Below are positions 20,154-32,862 of a stretch of DNA of 64,000 bases, piece after piece. The translations under genes and the position numbers were made by a program. Location of the stretch: NCBI GenBank assembly GCA_945889625.1, contig CAMDCE010000015.1, positions 25,928-89,927 of the forward strand, written 5' to 3'. The stretch is from Asaia bogorensis. Lineage in GTDB: Bacteria > Pseudomonadota > Alphaproteobacteria > Reyranellales > Reyranellaceae. How positions within the stretch are numbered: position 1 is the stretch's first letter; each line of letters opens with the position of its first letter. The notes under the pieces were generated by a model. It searched no databases. It worked only from the letters and a program-made list of their open reading frames with translations, and was not told the origin of the DNA.

Positions 20154-20174
20154 GATTGCGCATAGTGCGCAATC
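20154..20174. repeat. 21-bp perfect palindrome after the AraC gene
   Basis: GATTGCGCA-TAG-TGCGCAATC is a perfect 9-bp inverted repeat lying 2 nt downstream of the araC-family stop (minus strand) and 84 nt upstream of alaX. No T-run follows on the minus strand, so an intrinsic terminator is not clear; an operator for alaX is equally possible. A second small dyad (GGCAA-AAA-TTGCC) lies about 40 nt away at 20105-20117. Confidence 0.4.
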
Positions 20175-20176
20175 GC

Positions 20177-21013
20177 CTAGGCTGCAGCAGCGCGGGCGAA
20201 CTGCAGCGGTGTGATCCCGTAACAGCGCTTGAAATGCTTGTTGAGCGCGCTTTGGTCGTAGAAGCCGACGGCCGTCGCGACTTCCGCGATGATCGGCGAC
20301 CGCCTGAGACCGCGACAGGCCATGCCGAGCCGAACCTGCGTCAGGTAGGCGTGCGGCGTCAGCCCGACCGTGCGCTTGAACAGGCCGATCAACTGGAAAG
20401 TCGTGAGACCGACACCCGCCGCCAGGTCCTCGAGGTGGAGGTCCGCGGCATATTCGGCGTGCATGCGCTCCGTGACCCGAGCAAGCAATACCCGGTCGCA
20501 TGGTGCGGGCTTGATGCGACCGCCACCGCTTCCGTGGCGCTGGAACAGCCGGCCGAACGTGCCGATCAGCAGCTCACGTTCACGGAAGACATCGCGCCCC
20601 TCCTCGATGGCATGGTGCATCGCGAGGAAGCCATCGATCAGATCGGGATCGTTGAACAGGTTACGGGAGAAATACGGCACCGTCTCGATGCCAAGACCTT
20701 CGGCCACCCGATCGAGCGCGGTCTGCGTCAGATACATCGAGCGGTATCGCCAGCGATCGCTCCAGCCCATCCACCCGGCATGAGGCTCGGCAGGATTGAA
20801 CACGAACAAGGTCGAGGGCGTGGCCTCTTCGATCCGGCCTCGACTGCGTACGATCGAGCCGCCTTGCTCGGTTACGGCGACAACCAGCGCTTCATGCGTA
20901 TGCGGCGGGTATTCGTGGGTCGTGAAGTCGGCGCAAAGCAGGCTGAGGCCCGCAAGATGCCGGTCCCACCAGTATTGTGTTGAATTCCGGGGGTCGATGC
21001 GTGCCACGATCAA
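20177..21013 (-). CDS. AraC-family transcriptional regulator
   Basis: Predicted DNA-binding regulator, 278 aa. The N-terminal half is a cupin-like AraC ligand-binding domain (HTHEALVVAVTEQGG, FNPAEPHAGW). The C-terminal 100 residues hold two helix-turn-helix units (LEDLAAGVGLTTFQLIGLFKRTVGLTP and IAEVATAVGFYDQSALNKHFKRCYGITP). Start appears to be TTG at 21013. It diverges from the ABM-domain gene with a 43-nt gap and could control it. Effector unknown. Confidence 0.92.
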   Translation of the reverse strand: MIVARIDPRNSTQYWWDRHLAGLSLLCADFTTHEYPPHTHEALVVAVTEQGGSIVRSRGRIEEATPSTLFVFNPAEPHAGWMGWSDRWRYRSMYLTQTALDRVAEGLGIETVPYFSRNLFNDPDLIDGFLAMHHAIEEGRDVFRERELLIGTFGRLFQRHGSGGGRIKPAPCDRVLLARVTERMHAEYAADLHLEDLAAGVGLTTFQLIGLFKRTVGLTPHAYLTQVRLGMACRGLRRSPIIAEVATAVGFYDQSALNKHFKRCYGITPLQFARAAAA

Positions 21014-21056
21014 TATTTACCAATATCGATGGCCACCGCGCCACTAGCCTTCACCG

Positions 21057-23337
<2,281 letters not shown>

Positions 23338-23347
23338 GGACATCGCC

Positions 23348-23980
23348 ATGATGGACAACATCACCCATACCCACGACGGCCCAGATCCGCATTCGCCGCG
23401 GCCGGATCACGACGATACGTTGACGCATCACAAGATGCTTGAGATCGCCGTACGCGAGCTCCTGATCGAGAAAGGCATTCTGACGGCCGACGAGGTGCGC
23501 GAGGCGGTCGAGCGCATGGACGCGCGCGGCCCCCATCTCGGCGCGAAGGTCGTGGCGCGAGCCTGGGTCGATCCGGCCTTCAAGGCGCGTCTGTTGAAGG
23601 ACGGCTCGGCGGGCGCCGAGGAAGCCGGCGTGCAAATGGATCAGCCGACGCGGCTGATCGTCGTGGAGAACACTCCGTCGGTGCACAATCTCGTGGTCTG
23701 CACGCTCTGCTCCTGCTACCCGCGCATGGTGCTCGGCATTCCGCCCGACTGGTACAAGAGCCGGGCTTATCGCAGCCGCGCCGTGCGCGAACCGCGCGCC
23801 GTGCTTGCCGAGTTCGGCACGCACTTGTCCGAAAGCACGACAGTGCGGGTTCACGATTCGACAGCCGACATGCGCTACCTCGTGCTGCCGATGCAGCCCA
23901 AGGGAACCGACGGCTTCGACGAAGCAAAGCTGGCAGCCCTGGTGACGCGCGATTCCATGATCGGCGTCACGACGCTCTGA
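23348..23980 (+). CDS. Nitrile hydratase / thiocyanate hydrolase alpha-type metal subunit
   Basis: Catalytic metal-binding subunit, 210 aa from the ATG at 23348. The claw motif VCTLCSC has Cys118, Cys121 and Cys123; Thr after the first Cys is the cobalt-type signature (Ser in iron enzymes). DWYKSRAYRSRAVREPRAVLAEFG matches the following conserved block, but YPRM replaces the common YPWP. The N-terminus is His/Asp-rich (residues 7-28). No P14K-type activator is adjacent. Substrate (nitrile, thiocyanate or other) is not decided by sequence. It converges with pyrG, 3 nt apart. Confidence 0.88.
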   Translation: MMDNITHTHDGPDPHSPRPDHDDTLTHHKMLEIAVRELLIEKGILTADEVREAVERMDARGPHLGAKVVARAWVDPAFKARLLKDGSAGAEEAGVQMDQPTRLIVVENTPSVHNLVVCTLCSCYPRMVLGIPPDWYKSRAYRSRAVREPRAVLAEFGTHLSESTTVRVHDSTADMRYLVLPMQPKGTDGFDEAKLAALVTRDSMIGVTTL

Positions 23981-23983
23981 CGC

Positions 23984-25699
<1,716 letters not shown>

Positions 25700-25714
25700 T
25701 CACGACGATTATTC

Positions 25715-26062
25715 CTAGCGGGTGGGCGCGGCGGGCTGGGCTGGCGCCGCTGGCGCTGCCGGCGCAGACGAGGCCGGCGGCAGATTGTCCATGATCGAGC
25801 GGGTGCTGCGGACCGGTTCGCTGACGCTCCAGGCCATCAGGAGGCTCAGGAAAAAGAAGATACCGGCGAAAATCGCGGTCATGCGCGACAATACGTTGGT
25901 CTGGCCGCGCACCGAGAACAGCGCGTCGGTGCGTCCCATGCCCAGGCCGCCGCCTTCGCTGCGCTGAAGCAGGATGACAACGATCATCGCGGCGGTGACG
26001 CCGACATGGATGATCAGCAGAACGAGTTGCCAATCGTGCAAGAAGCTTCGTACCGCGTCCAT
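25715..26062 (-). CDS. secG: Preprotein translocase subunit SecG
   Basis: Small SecYEG subunit in the inner membrane, 115 aa. Two TM helices (about 12-30 and 60-80) flank the conserved cytoplasmic loop LLQRSEGGGLGMG, and a Pro/Ala-rich tail follows, common in alphaproteobacteria. It lies between tpiA and pyrG on the same strand. Confidence 0.95.
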   Translation of the reverse strand: MDAVRSFLHDWQLVLLIIHVGVTAAMIVVILLQRSEGGGLGMGRTDALFSVRGQTNVLSRMTAIFAGIFFFLSLLMAWSVSEPVRSTRSIMDNLPPASSAPAAPAAPAQPAAPTR

Positions 26063-26114
26063 TTTCGTCCAGCGCTAGATGGGGATTCCGGCCAAGCCGG
26101 GGCTTCTAGCCCCT

Positions 26115-26870
26115 TTATACCTCCTTGGCGATAGCCAAAAACTCGTCGGCCTTCAGACTGGCGCCGCCCACCAGTGCGCCGTCGACATCGCCCGCCGCCA
26201 GCAATTCGCCGGCATTGCTGGCCTTCACCGATCCGCCATAGAGCAGCCGCACGGCCGCAGCGTCGGCCATCAGGCCAACCAGCACCTTGCGAATATGGGC
26301 GTGGGCTGCGGCGACCTCGGGTGTGGTCGGCGTCTTGCCAGTGCCAATCGCCCACACCGGCTCATAGGCCACCACCAGGCGGGCTGCCGTCGCACCCGCC
26401 GGGACACTGCCCTTGAGCTGGCTTTCCAGTACCGCGAGCGTCTTGCCCGCCTCGCGCTCGGCCAGCGTCTCGCCGATGCACACGATCGGCAGCAGGCCCG
26501 CCCGCCAAGCCGCCTCCGCCTTGGCGCGCACCGACGCGTCGGTTTCGCCGCAATCGGTGCGACGTTCCGAATGGCCGACGATGACGTGGCTGGCGCCACA
26601 GTCGCGCAGCATCTCTGCCGACACCTCGCCGGTATGGGCACCGTTTGGCTTGGCGTGGCAATCCTGGCCGCCGACCAGCGCGCCGCTCCCCCTCACCGCC
26701 TCGGCGACCGTCAAGACCAGGGTCGCCGGCGGGCACATCAGCACCTCCCGGTCGCGCCAGCCTGCCTGCCGGACGGCGTCGGCAACGCCCTTGGCCAGCG
26801 CCAGCGCATCGACCCGCAGCCCGTTCATCTTCCAGTTGCCGGCGATCAGCGGCCTTCGTGTACGTGACAT
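26115..26870 (-). CDS. tpiA: Triose-phosphate isomerase
   Basis: TIM-barrel enzyme interconverting DHAP and GAP, 251 aa from the ATG at 26870. Substrate Lys in AGNWKMNG, catalytic His in VIVGHSERR and catalytic Glu in [11 protein letters not shown] are all present. Readings extended to 26927 add only a nonconserved leader. It diverges from ppiD with a gap of about 74 nt. Confidence 0.98.
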   Translation of the reverse strand: MSRTRRPLIAGNWKMNGLRVDALALAKGVADAVRQAGWRDREVLMCPPATLVLTVAEAVRGSGALVGGQDCHAKPNGAHTGEVSAEMLRDCGASHVIVGHSERRTDCGETDASVRAKAEAAWRAGLLPIVCIGETLAEREAGKTLAVLESQLKGSVPAGATAARLVVAYEPVWAIGTGKTPTTPEVAAAHAHIRKVLVGLMADAAAVRLLYGGSVKASNAGELLAAGDVDGALVGGASLKADEFLAIAKEV

Positions 26871-26944
26871 GGCATGGTGTCTAGCGGCGGCCGAAGCGGC
26901 GGTAAAGGCCGCTTGGTTGCCTGCCAAAGGGGCCAGTGGTAGGC

Positions 26945-28927
26945 ATGCGCCCCGTCATTCCGCCCCTTTTGGCCCGCAAAGTTCGCCCCGTGAAAAAGTT
27001 CCGGAAATTCGCCACTTACGCCGTCATGTCGGTGCTCCTGGGCATGCTGATCGTCAGCTTTGTCTTCTGGGGCGTCGGCGACATGCTGCGCATGGGCGCA
27101 CGCACCAGCGAAGTCGCCCATGTCGGCGGCACCCATATCCCGGTCTACGGCTGGATCGGTGGCACCTCGGTCTCCGTCGAAGAGGTGCGCGACCGCTTCA
27201 ATCGCCAGCTCGAACAGATCCAGCGACAGACCGGCCAGCGGCCGGAACCCGAGGCGGCGCTGCGTTACGGACTGCACATCCGCGCCCTCGAAGACGTGGT
27301 CCAGCGGGCCGTGATCGACAACGCCATCCAGGAGTTCGGTCTCGCCATCAGCCTCGCCGAAGTGCAGGCAGCCATCGCCAGGAACCCGGCCTTCCAGGGC
27401 ACCAGCGGCTCGTTCGATCCGCTGCTGTACCGCAACCGCCTGCAGCAGGCGCGCGTCAGCGAGGCGCAGTATGTCGCCGACGTCCGGCGCGAGATCGCCT
27501 CGGCCCAGCTGTTCGGCGCCGTCCGCACCGACGGTCTCGCGCCCAAGGTGTTGCGCGACGACATCTTCCGCATGGAAAGCGAGAAGCGGGTCGCCGATAC
27601 GGTCTATGTTCCCGATGCCATCATCGTGAATGTGCCCAAGCCCACGGCCGAGCAGCTCGGCACCTATTACGACGCCAACAAGGCCAAGTTCCAGATCCCC
27701 GAATATCGCGCCTTTTCCTACGTCCTGCTGTCGGTCGACGACGTGATCGGCCAAGTCACCGTCACGCCCGAACAGGTGAAGCAGGATTACGACGCGCGGG
27801 CCTCGGAGTTCGGCACCCCCGAGAAGCGCGATGTCGACCAGGCGATGACCGACAGCGAGGACAAGGCCAAGGCGTTGATCGCCGCCGCCACCGGCGGCAA
27901 GTCTCTGGAGGACGCGGCCAAGGAAGTGTTGGGCAACACCGACGGTGTCATCAAGCTCGGCATGACACAGAAGAAGGACCTGCCGCCCGGCCCGCTCGCC
28001 GACGGCGTCTTTTCACTGCCTGTCGGCATCGGTCCGGCGCCCATCAAGTCGCCGCTCGGCTGGCACGTGGTGCGCGTCAACAAGATCGACGCCGGCAAGC
28101 TGGTGTCGTTCGACGAGGTCAAGGACAAGCTCGAGAAGGATCTCAAGGCGCAGCTCGCGCCCGATCTGTTGATCAAGCTGGTGACCGACTTCGACCGCGT
28201 GCTCGGCAAGACCCAGTCGATGACCGCTGCAGCCCAGGACCTCGGGCTGACGGTGAAGACCTACGAAAATGTCGATGCCCGCGGTCAGGATCCGTCGGGC
28301 AAGCAGGTCGTGATCGGGCCGGCCGCCGCCGAGTTGGTGCAGGCCGCCTTCGCCACGCGCGAGAGCGCCGAGAGCCAGCTCCTGGAAACCCAGAAGGGTG
28401 AATATTTCGTCGTCCGCACAGACCGCATCACGCCGGCCCGCATCCCGGCCCTCTCCGAGGTCGAGGCCAAGGTTATCGAGGCCTGGCAGACCGACGAGCG
28501 GCGCAAGCAGGCCGACGAAAAGGTCAGGGCCGCGGTCGAGAAGGTCAATGCCGGGGGCGACCTCGAGGCCATCGCCAAGGAAATCGGCGTCGAGATGCGC
28601 ACGACCCGGCCCGTCACGCGCTTCGATGCCGACACCGGTCAATACCTGACCCAGCCCGCCACCCAGGAGCTGTTCAAGCTCACGCCAGGCAGGACGGTCT
28701 CGGTGCGCAGCGCCGAGGGTAGTGTCATCGTGCGGCTGAAGGAAATCCAGGCACCCGACCTCGCCAAGGAAAAGGAGACGCTCGACCGCTTCGGCAAGCA
28801 GCTCGACTCGATGGTCGCCAACGACCTGGTCGCCCAGCTTCTCGCGGCGCTGCGCGCCAAATACGGCGTCACGATCAACGAAGCGGTGTTCGCGGCGGCC
28901 TTCCAGCCGCAGCAGCAACAGCGGTAA
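26945..28927 (+). CDS. ppiD: Periplasmic folding chaperone PpiD (SurA_N/parvulin)
   Basis: Inner-membrane-anchored periplasmic foldase of the PpiD type. A single N-terminal TM helix ([22 protein letters not shown]) is followed by a SurA_N-like chaperone domain, a parvulin PPIC domain (around [10 protein letters not shown] to [11 protein letters not shown]) and a C-terminal helical domain. ATG at 26945 gives 660 aa; GTG at 26990 ([12 protein letters not shown]) is also likely since PpiD normally begins just before the helix. trpE starts 5 nt downstream, a conserved coupling in alphaproteobacteria. Confidence 0.92.
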   Translation: MRPVIPPLLARKVRPVKKFRKFATYAVMSVLLGMLIVSFVFWGVGDMLRMGARTSEVAHVGGTHIPVYGWIGGTSVSVEEVRDRFNRQLEQIQRQTGQRPEPEAALRYGLHIRALEDVVQRAVIDNAIQEFGLAISLAEVQAAIARNPAFQGTSGSFDPLLYRNRLQQARVSEAQYVADVRREIASAQLFGAVRTDGLAPKVLRDDIFRMESEKRVADTVYVPDAIIVNVPKPTAEQLGTYYDANKAKFQIPEYRAFSYVLLSVDDVIGQVTVTPEQVKQDYDARASEFGTPEKRDVDQAMTDSEDKAKALIAAATGGKSLEDAAKEVLGNTDGVIKLGMTQKKDLPPGPLADGVFSLPVGIGPAPIKSPLGWHVVRVNKIDAGKLVSFDEVKDKLEKDLKAQLAPDLLIKLVTDFDRVLGKTQSMTAAAQDLGLTVKTYENVDARGQDPSGKQVVIGPAAAELVQAAFATRESAESQLLETQKGEYFVVRTDRITPARIPALSEVEAKVIEAWQTDERRKQADEKVRAAVEKVNAGGDLEAIAKEIGVEMRTTRPVTRFDADTGQYLTQPATQELFKLTPGRTVSVRSAEGSVIVRLKEIQAPDLAKEKETLDRFGKQLDSMVANDLVAQLLAALRAKYGVTINEAVFAAAFQPQQQQR

Positions 28928-28932
28928 CGACC

Positions 28933-30465
28933 GTGTCGATTTCGCCCGACTTCAGCGCCTTCGCCAAGATCTACGAGGCCGACAAGCCGCAGCTCGTCTG
29001 GACCAAGCAGGTCGCCGATCTCGATACGCCGGTCTCGGCCTATCTCAAGCTGGCCGACGGGCGCGCCAATTCGTTCCTGCTCGAATCGGTCGAAGGCGGC
29101 TCGGTGCGCGGCCGCTACTCGATCATCGGCTTCAAGCCGGACGTGATCTGGCGCTGCACCAGGAACCAGGCCGAGATCAACCGCCGCGCCAGCACCGACG
29201 CCCACACCTTCGAACCGCTGCCCGGGCGGCCGCTCTAGACGCTGCGCACGCTGATCCGCGAAACCCAGATGGACATGCCGCCCGGTCTGCCGCCGATGGC
29301 GGCTGGCCTGTTCGGCTTCCTGGGTTACGACATGGTCCGTGACATGGAGCGGCTGCCGGACGACAACCCCGACCCGATCGGCCTGCCCGATGCCATCATG
29401 GTGCGGCCGACCCTGATCTGCATCTTCGATCGCCTCGAAGACAACGTGGCGCTGATCACGCCGGTGTGGCCTCAGGTAGGCGTCAACGCCCGTGCAGCCT
29501 ATGAAGCCGCCCAGGAACGCATCGCCGACGCCGTTGCGGACTTCGAGCGCGATCTGCCGCTCCGCCGCGATGACGCCGCCGCGCTCGAGGCGCTGCCCGA
29601 GCCGCAGGCCAACATGTCGAAGGACGAGTTCAAGGCCATGGTCGACGTCTGCAAGGAGTACGTCCTGGCCGGCGATGCCTTCCAGATCGTGCCGTCGCAG
29701 CGCTTCTCGCTGCCCTTCAAGCTGCCGCCGCTCTCGCTCTACCGGTCGTTGCGCCGCATCAACCCCTCGCCGTTCCTGATCTTCTTCGACTACGGCGACT
29801 TTTCCATCGTGGGCTCGAGTCCTGAGATCCTGGTGCGCCTGCGCGACAACATCGTCACCATCCGCCCGCTTGCCGGCACCAAGCCGCGCGGCGCCACGCC
29901 CGAAGAGGACAAGCGGCTGGCCGACGAGCTGCTGTCCGACCCCAAGGAACGCGCCGAGCACCTGATGCTGCTCGATCTGGCGCGCAACGACGTGGGCCGC
30001 GTCGCCAAGATCGGCTCGATCCGCGTCGTCGAGCAATTCACCATCGAAAAATACAGCCACGTCCAGCACATCAGCAGCCATGTCGAAGGTACATTGGAAG
30101 ACGGGCTGGAGGCGATCGACGCGCTGAAGGCCGGCTTCCCCGCGGGCACGCTGTCGGGTGCCCCCAAGGTCCGCGCCATGCAGATTATCGACGAGGTCGA
30201 GCCGGTGCGCCGCGGCATCTACGCCGGCTGCGCCGGCTACTTCGCCGCCAATGGCTCGATGGACACCTGCATACTGCTGCGTACCGGCCTGGTGAAGGAC
30301 AACACCATGTACGTGCAGGCCGGCGTCGGCGTCGTGGCCGATTCCGACCTCGAGGCCGAGTATCAGGAAAGCGTGCAGAAGGCGCGTGCCCTGGTCCGCG
30401 CGGCGGAAGAGGCCGTGCGCTTTGCGTCAGCCGGCAGTTGGACGGCGGGCAACACGCGGCGCTAG
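28933..30465 (+). pseudogene. trpE: Anthranilate synthase component I with in-frame amber codon
   Basis: The frame encodes a full TrpE of 510 positions, but codon 102 is TAG (29236-29238), within CGCTCTAGACG. Homology continues in the same frame on both sides with no indel: the LLES...S Trp-feedback site (about 50-63) lies before it, and GLFGFLGYDM, GSSPEILVR, DLARNDVGRVA, SGAPKVRAM and AGVGVVADSD lie after. Translation would give a 101-aa fragment; reinitiation at the ATG at 29269 would yield a 398-aa protein lacking the allosteric part. It is either a recent nonsense mutation, a sequencing error or a suppressed stop. Start GTG at 28933, 5 nt after ppiD. Confidence 0.88.
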
Positions 30466-30525
30466 GGCAATTCCGCGACAAGCGGAATTGCTAAGGCGCA
30501 TTCCGCCTACGGCGGAATCCCTCTA
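30463..30525. repeat. Two-hairpin repeat, copy 2
   Basis: Gapless partner of 12202-12264, again starting at a stop codon (TAG of trpE). Hairpin 1 (30467-30491) is perfect: GCAATTCCGC, loop GACAA, GCGGAATTGC. Hairpin 2 (about 30500-30518) has the stem ATTCCGCC/GGCGGAAT. Base changes relative to copy 1 keep pairing. It sits between trpE and the accessory region, so it could be a 3' UTR element or a boundary mark. Confidence 0.75.
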
Positions 30526-30547
30526 GGCTCCTCCCAACGGAGGAGCC
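30526..30547 (+). promoter_or_regulatory. Hairpin enclosing the ribosome binding site of the enoyl-CoA hydratase gene
   Basis: GGCTCCTCC-CAAC-GGAGGAGCC is a perfect 9-bp stem with a 4-nt loop. Its right arm contains GGAGGAG, the Shine-Dalgarno sequence 5 nt before the ATG at 30551, and its left arm is a built-in anti-Shine-Dalgarno. Translation of the downstream gene should be limited when the stem forms. No ligand-binding aptamer is visible. Confidence 0.6.
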
Positions 30548-30550
30548 CCC

Positions 30551-31363
30551 ATGTCCGACTGGCAAAAACGCTACCAGCGCCTGCTGTTCGATCGCCCGCA
30601 CCCCAAGGTGCTGCGCGTCACCATGAACCGGCCGGACAAATACAACGCCACCGATTCGATCATGCATACCGAATTGGTCAATGTGTGGCGCGACATCGAC
30701 GGCGACGACACAGTCAATTGCGTGATCATCCAAGGGGCCGGCGGCAAGGTCTTCTCCGCCGGCGGCGACTTCGACCTGATCGAAAAAAACATGAAGGACT
30801 ACAACGCGCTGCTGCGTACCTGGAAGGAAGCGCGCGACATCGTCTACAACGTCATCAACTGCTCCAAGCCGATCGTCAGTACCATGCGCGGACCGGCCGT
30901 CGGCGCCGGCCTGGTCGCCGGCATCCTGGCCGACGTATCGATCGCCTCCAAGAAAGCCAAGATCATCGACGGCCACACGCGGCTCGGCGTCGCCGCCGGC
31001 GACCATGCGGTGATCGTCTGGCCGCTGCTCTGCGGCATGGCCAAGGCCAAGTACTACCTGCTGCTCTGCGAGGCGGTCGATGGCGAGGAAGCCGAGCGCA
31101 TCGGCCTCGTCTCGCTCTGTGTCGAGGACGACCAGCTCGAGGCCAAGGGGCTGGAGGTCGCCACCAAGCTGGCCGAGGGCGCACAGACCTCGATCCGCTT
31201 CACCAAATACGCCCTGAACAACTGGCTGCGCATGATGGGCCCCTCCTTCGACGCCTCGACGGCGCTCGAGATGCTGGGCTTCATGGGACCGGAGGTGAAG
31301 GAAGGGCTCGCCTCGCATCTGGAGAAGCGCAAACCCAAGTTCGACCCCTACTCTCCCCTGTGA
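30551..31363 (+). CDS. Enoyl-CoA hydratase/isomerase family protein
   Basis: Crotonase-fold enzyme, 270 aa, hydrating or isomerizing an acyl-CoA. The oxyanion-hole segments [11 protein letters not shown] and [13 protein letters not shown] are clear, with [13 protein letters not shown] after them. The second catalytic-Glu region reads [13 protein letters not shown], so hydratase chemistry is not certain. Followed after 10 nt by a BadH-like dehydrogenase, suggesting a beta-oxidation or alicyclic-acid step. Strong ribosome binding site, within a hairpin. Confidence 0.9.
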   Translation: MSDWQKRYQRLLFDRPHPKVLRVTMNRPDKYNATDSIMHTELVNVWRDIDGDDTVNCVIIQGAGGKVFSAGGDFDLIEKNMKDYNALLRTWKEARDIVYNVINCSKPIVSTMRGPAVGAGLVAGILADVSIASKKAKIIDGHTRLGVAAGDHAVIVWPLLCGMAKAKYYLLLCEAVDGEEAERIGLVSLCVEDDQLEAKGLEVATKLAEGAQTSIRFTKYALNNWLRMMGPSFDASTALEMLGFMGPEVKEGLASHLEKRKPKFDPYSPL

Positions 31364-31373
31364 GGAGCGCGCC

Positions 31374-32126
31374 ATGCGCGGATTGAAAGGCAAGAACGTC
31401 ATCGTCACCGGCGGCGGCGGTGCGATCGGCGGCGCCATCTGCCGGCGCTTCGCGGAGTACGGCGCGCGGGTCGGCGTGTTCGACAAGAACCTCCACGGCG
31501 CCACCAAGGTCGCCGCAGAATTCAACGGATTCGTGTCCGGTGTCGACATCGCCGACTACGATGCCGTCGGCAAGGCGATCGCCAAATTCGAGGCCGACGT
31601 CGGCCCGACCGACATCCTTGTGAACAACGCCGGCTGGGACAAATTCGCCAACTTCGTCGACACCACGCCCGATCTCTGGGACCTGCTCATCGCCATCAAC
31701 CTGCGCGGGCCGCTCAACATGAGCCACTTTGTGCTGAAGGGCATGGTGGGGCGTGGCCATGGCCGCATCGTCAACATCGCGTCGGATGCCGGCCGGGTCG
31801 GCTCCTCGCAGGAGGCGGTCTATTCGGCCTGCAAGGGCGGCATCATCGCCTTCACCAAGACGGTAGCTCGCGAAGTGGCGCGCAAGGGCATTACCTTGAA
31901 CGCCGTCTGCCCCGGCCCGACCGACACGCCGCTGCTTGCCGCTGTTGCCGGCGACGACGAGCGCGGCCAGAAGGTGCGTGCGGCGCTGGTCGGCGCCATC
32001 CCGATGAAACGGGTCGGCCAGCCCGACGACATTCCCGGTGCGGTCCTGTTTCTCGCCAGCGACGACGCCGCCTTCATCACCGGCCAGACGATCAGCGTGT
32101 CGGGCGGCTTGACCATGCACGGCTGA
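31374..32126 (+). CDS. SDR-family dehydrogenase, BadH-like (2-hydroxycyclohexanecarboxyl-CoA dehydrogenase type)
   Basis: Classical short-chain dehydrogenase, 250 aa. NAD-binding TGGGGAIGG, NNAG, the catalytic Ser (NIASDAG) and YSACK (Tyr-x-x-x-Lys) are present. The segments NNAGWDKF, GRIVNIASDAGRVGSSQEAVY and the end SVSGGLTMHG closely match BadH of Rhodopseudomonas. In context it would oxidize the hydroxyacyl-CoA made by the upstream hydratase. The exact substrate is inference. Confidence 0.9.
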   Translation: MRGLKGKNVIVTGGGGAIGGAICRRFAEYGARVGVFDKNLHGATKVAAEFNGFVSGVDIADYDAVGKAIAKFEADVGPTDILVNNAGWDKFANFVDTTPDLWDLLIAINLRGPLNMSHFVLKGMVGRGHGRIVNIASDAGRVGSSQEAVYSACKGGIIAFTKTVAREVARKGITLNAVCPGPTDTPLLAAVAGDDERGQKVRAALVGAIPMKRVGQPDDIPGAVLFLASDDAAFITGQTISVSGGLTMHG

Positions 32127-32145
32127 GCGTCGGAGACTCCTGCCC

Positions 32146-32556
32146 ATGCCCGAGCTGGACTGGCTGATACAGGTCTTCCCGAACTTCGTGCGCTACGTCG
32201 TCGTGGGCTTCGCTCTGGCCGGCGTGTTTCTCCTGGCTTACACGCTGATCACGCCGTGGCGCGAGTTCACCCTGATCCGCGCCGGCAACGCGTCTGCCGC
32301 CGTTGCCCTGGTCGGCGCCCTGCTCGGCTTCTGCCTGCCGCTTGCCAACACCATCGCCCATGCGGCCAGCCTGACCGACCTCGTGCTGTGGGCGCTCGTC
32401 GCCCTGGTCGTGCAGGTCATCGTGCACGTCGTCATGCGCCTGCTGCTGCCGGATCTGAAGGCCGCGGTCGAGGCTGACAAAGTGGCGGCGGGCATCACGG
32501 CTGGCGGCTTTGCGTTGAGCTTCGGCCTCATCAACGCTGCCTGCCTGACGACATAA
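32146..32556 (+). CDS. DUF350 membrane protein (YjfL-like)
   Basis: Inner-membrane protein, 136 aa, with four hydrophobic segments (about 10-33, 46-66, 72-97 and 112-133) typical of DUF350. The family has no proven function. It is followed by a small lipoprotein-like gene and a glutathionylspermidine-synthase-like ATP-grasp gene, the same trio as the enterobacterial yjfL-yjfM-yjfC type set. Confidence 0.85.
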   Translation: MPELDWLIQVFPNFVRYVVVGFALAGVFLLAYTLITPWREFTLIRAGNASAAVALVGALLGFCLPLANTIAHAASLTDLVLWALVALVVQVIVHVVMRLLLPDLKAAVEADKVAAGITAGGFALSFGLINAACLTT

Positions 32557-32560
32557 CACC

Positions 32561-32857
32561 ATGTCCCTGCCCTCACCTGGCACCGGCCCTCGAGCCTCGC
32601 GGACGGTGAAGCTCGTGTTGATGGGCGTCGCCGGTGCGGCACTCCTCTACTCCTGCACGCCCGTTGTCGGCGGCTTTGGCGGTGCGCTGCCCTGGCTGTG
32701 GTTCATGGGCAATCCCTTCTCGCGCGGCCCGGCGACCGTCTCCGCGCCGAGCACGACCACACAAACGCCCGGTCAGGTGTCGCCTGCCCAGACGCAGAGC
32801 CAGCGCAGCGGCTTCGGCAGCTCGGCCACCCAACACGGCACGACGGGCACGAGCTGA
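32561..32857 (+). CDS. Small putative lipoprotein of the YjfL-YjfC set
   Basis: This 98-aa protein has a hydrophobic stretch ending in a lipobox-like LLYSC (Cys32), then a Trp/Gly-rich piece and a Ser/Thr/Gln/Pro-rich low-complexity tail. It is probably an outer- or inner-membrane lipoprotein. No recognised domain; function is assigned only by position between the DUF350 and ATP-grasp genes (4- and 5-nt gaps). Confidence 0.7.
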   Translation: MSLPSPGTGPRASRTVKLVLMGVAGAALLYSCTPVVGGFGGALPWLWFMGNPFSRGPATVSAPSTTTQTPGQVSPAQTQSQRSGFGSSATQHGTTGTS

Positions 32858-32862
32858 GCGCG

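Noticed and set aside
26413..28401. 662-codon plus-strand frame over tpiA and ppiD
   Set aside because: Runs antisense to tpiA and in the wrong frame of ppiD; both have strong family motifs.
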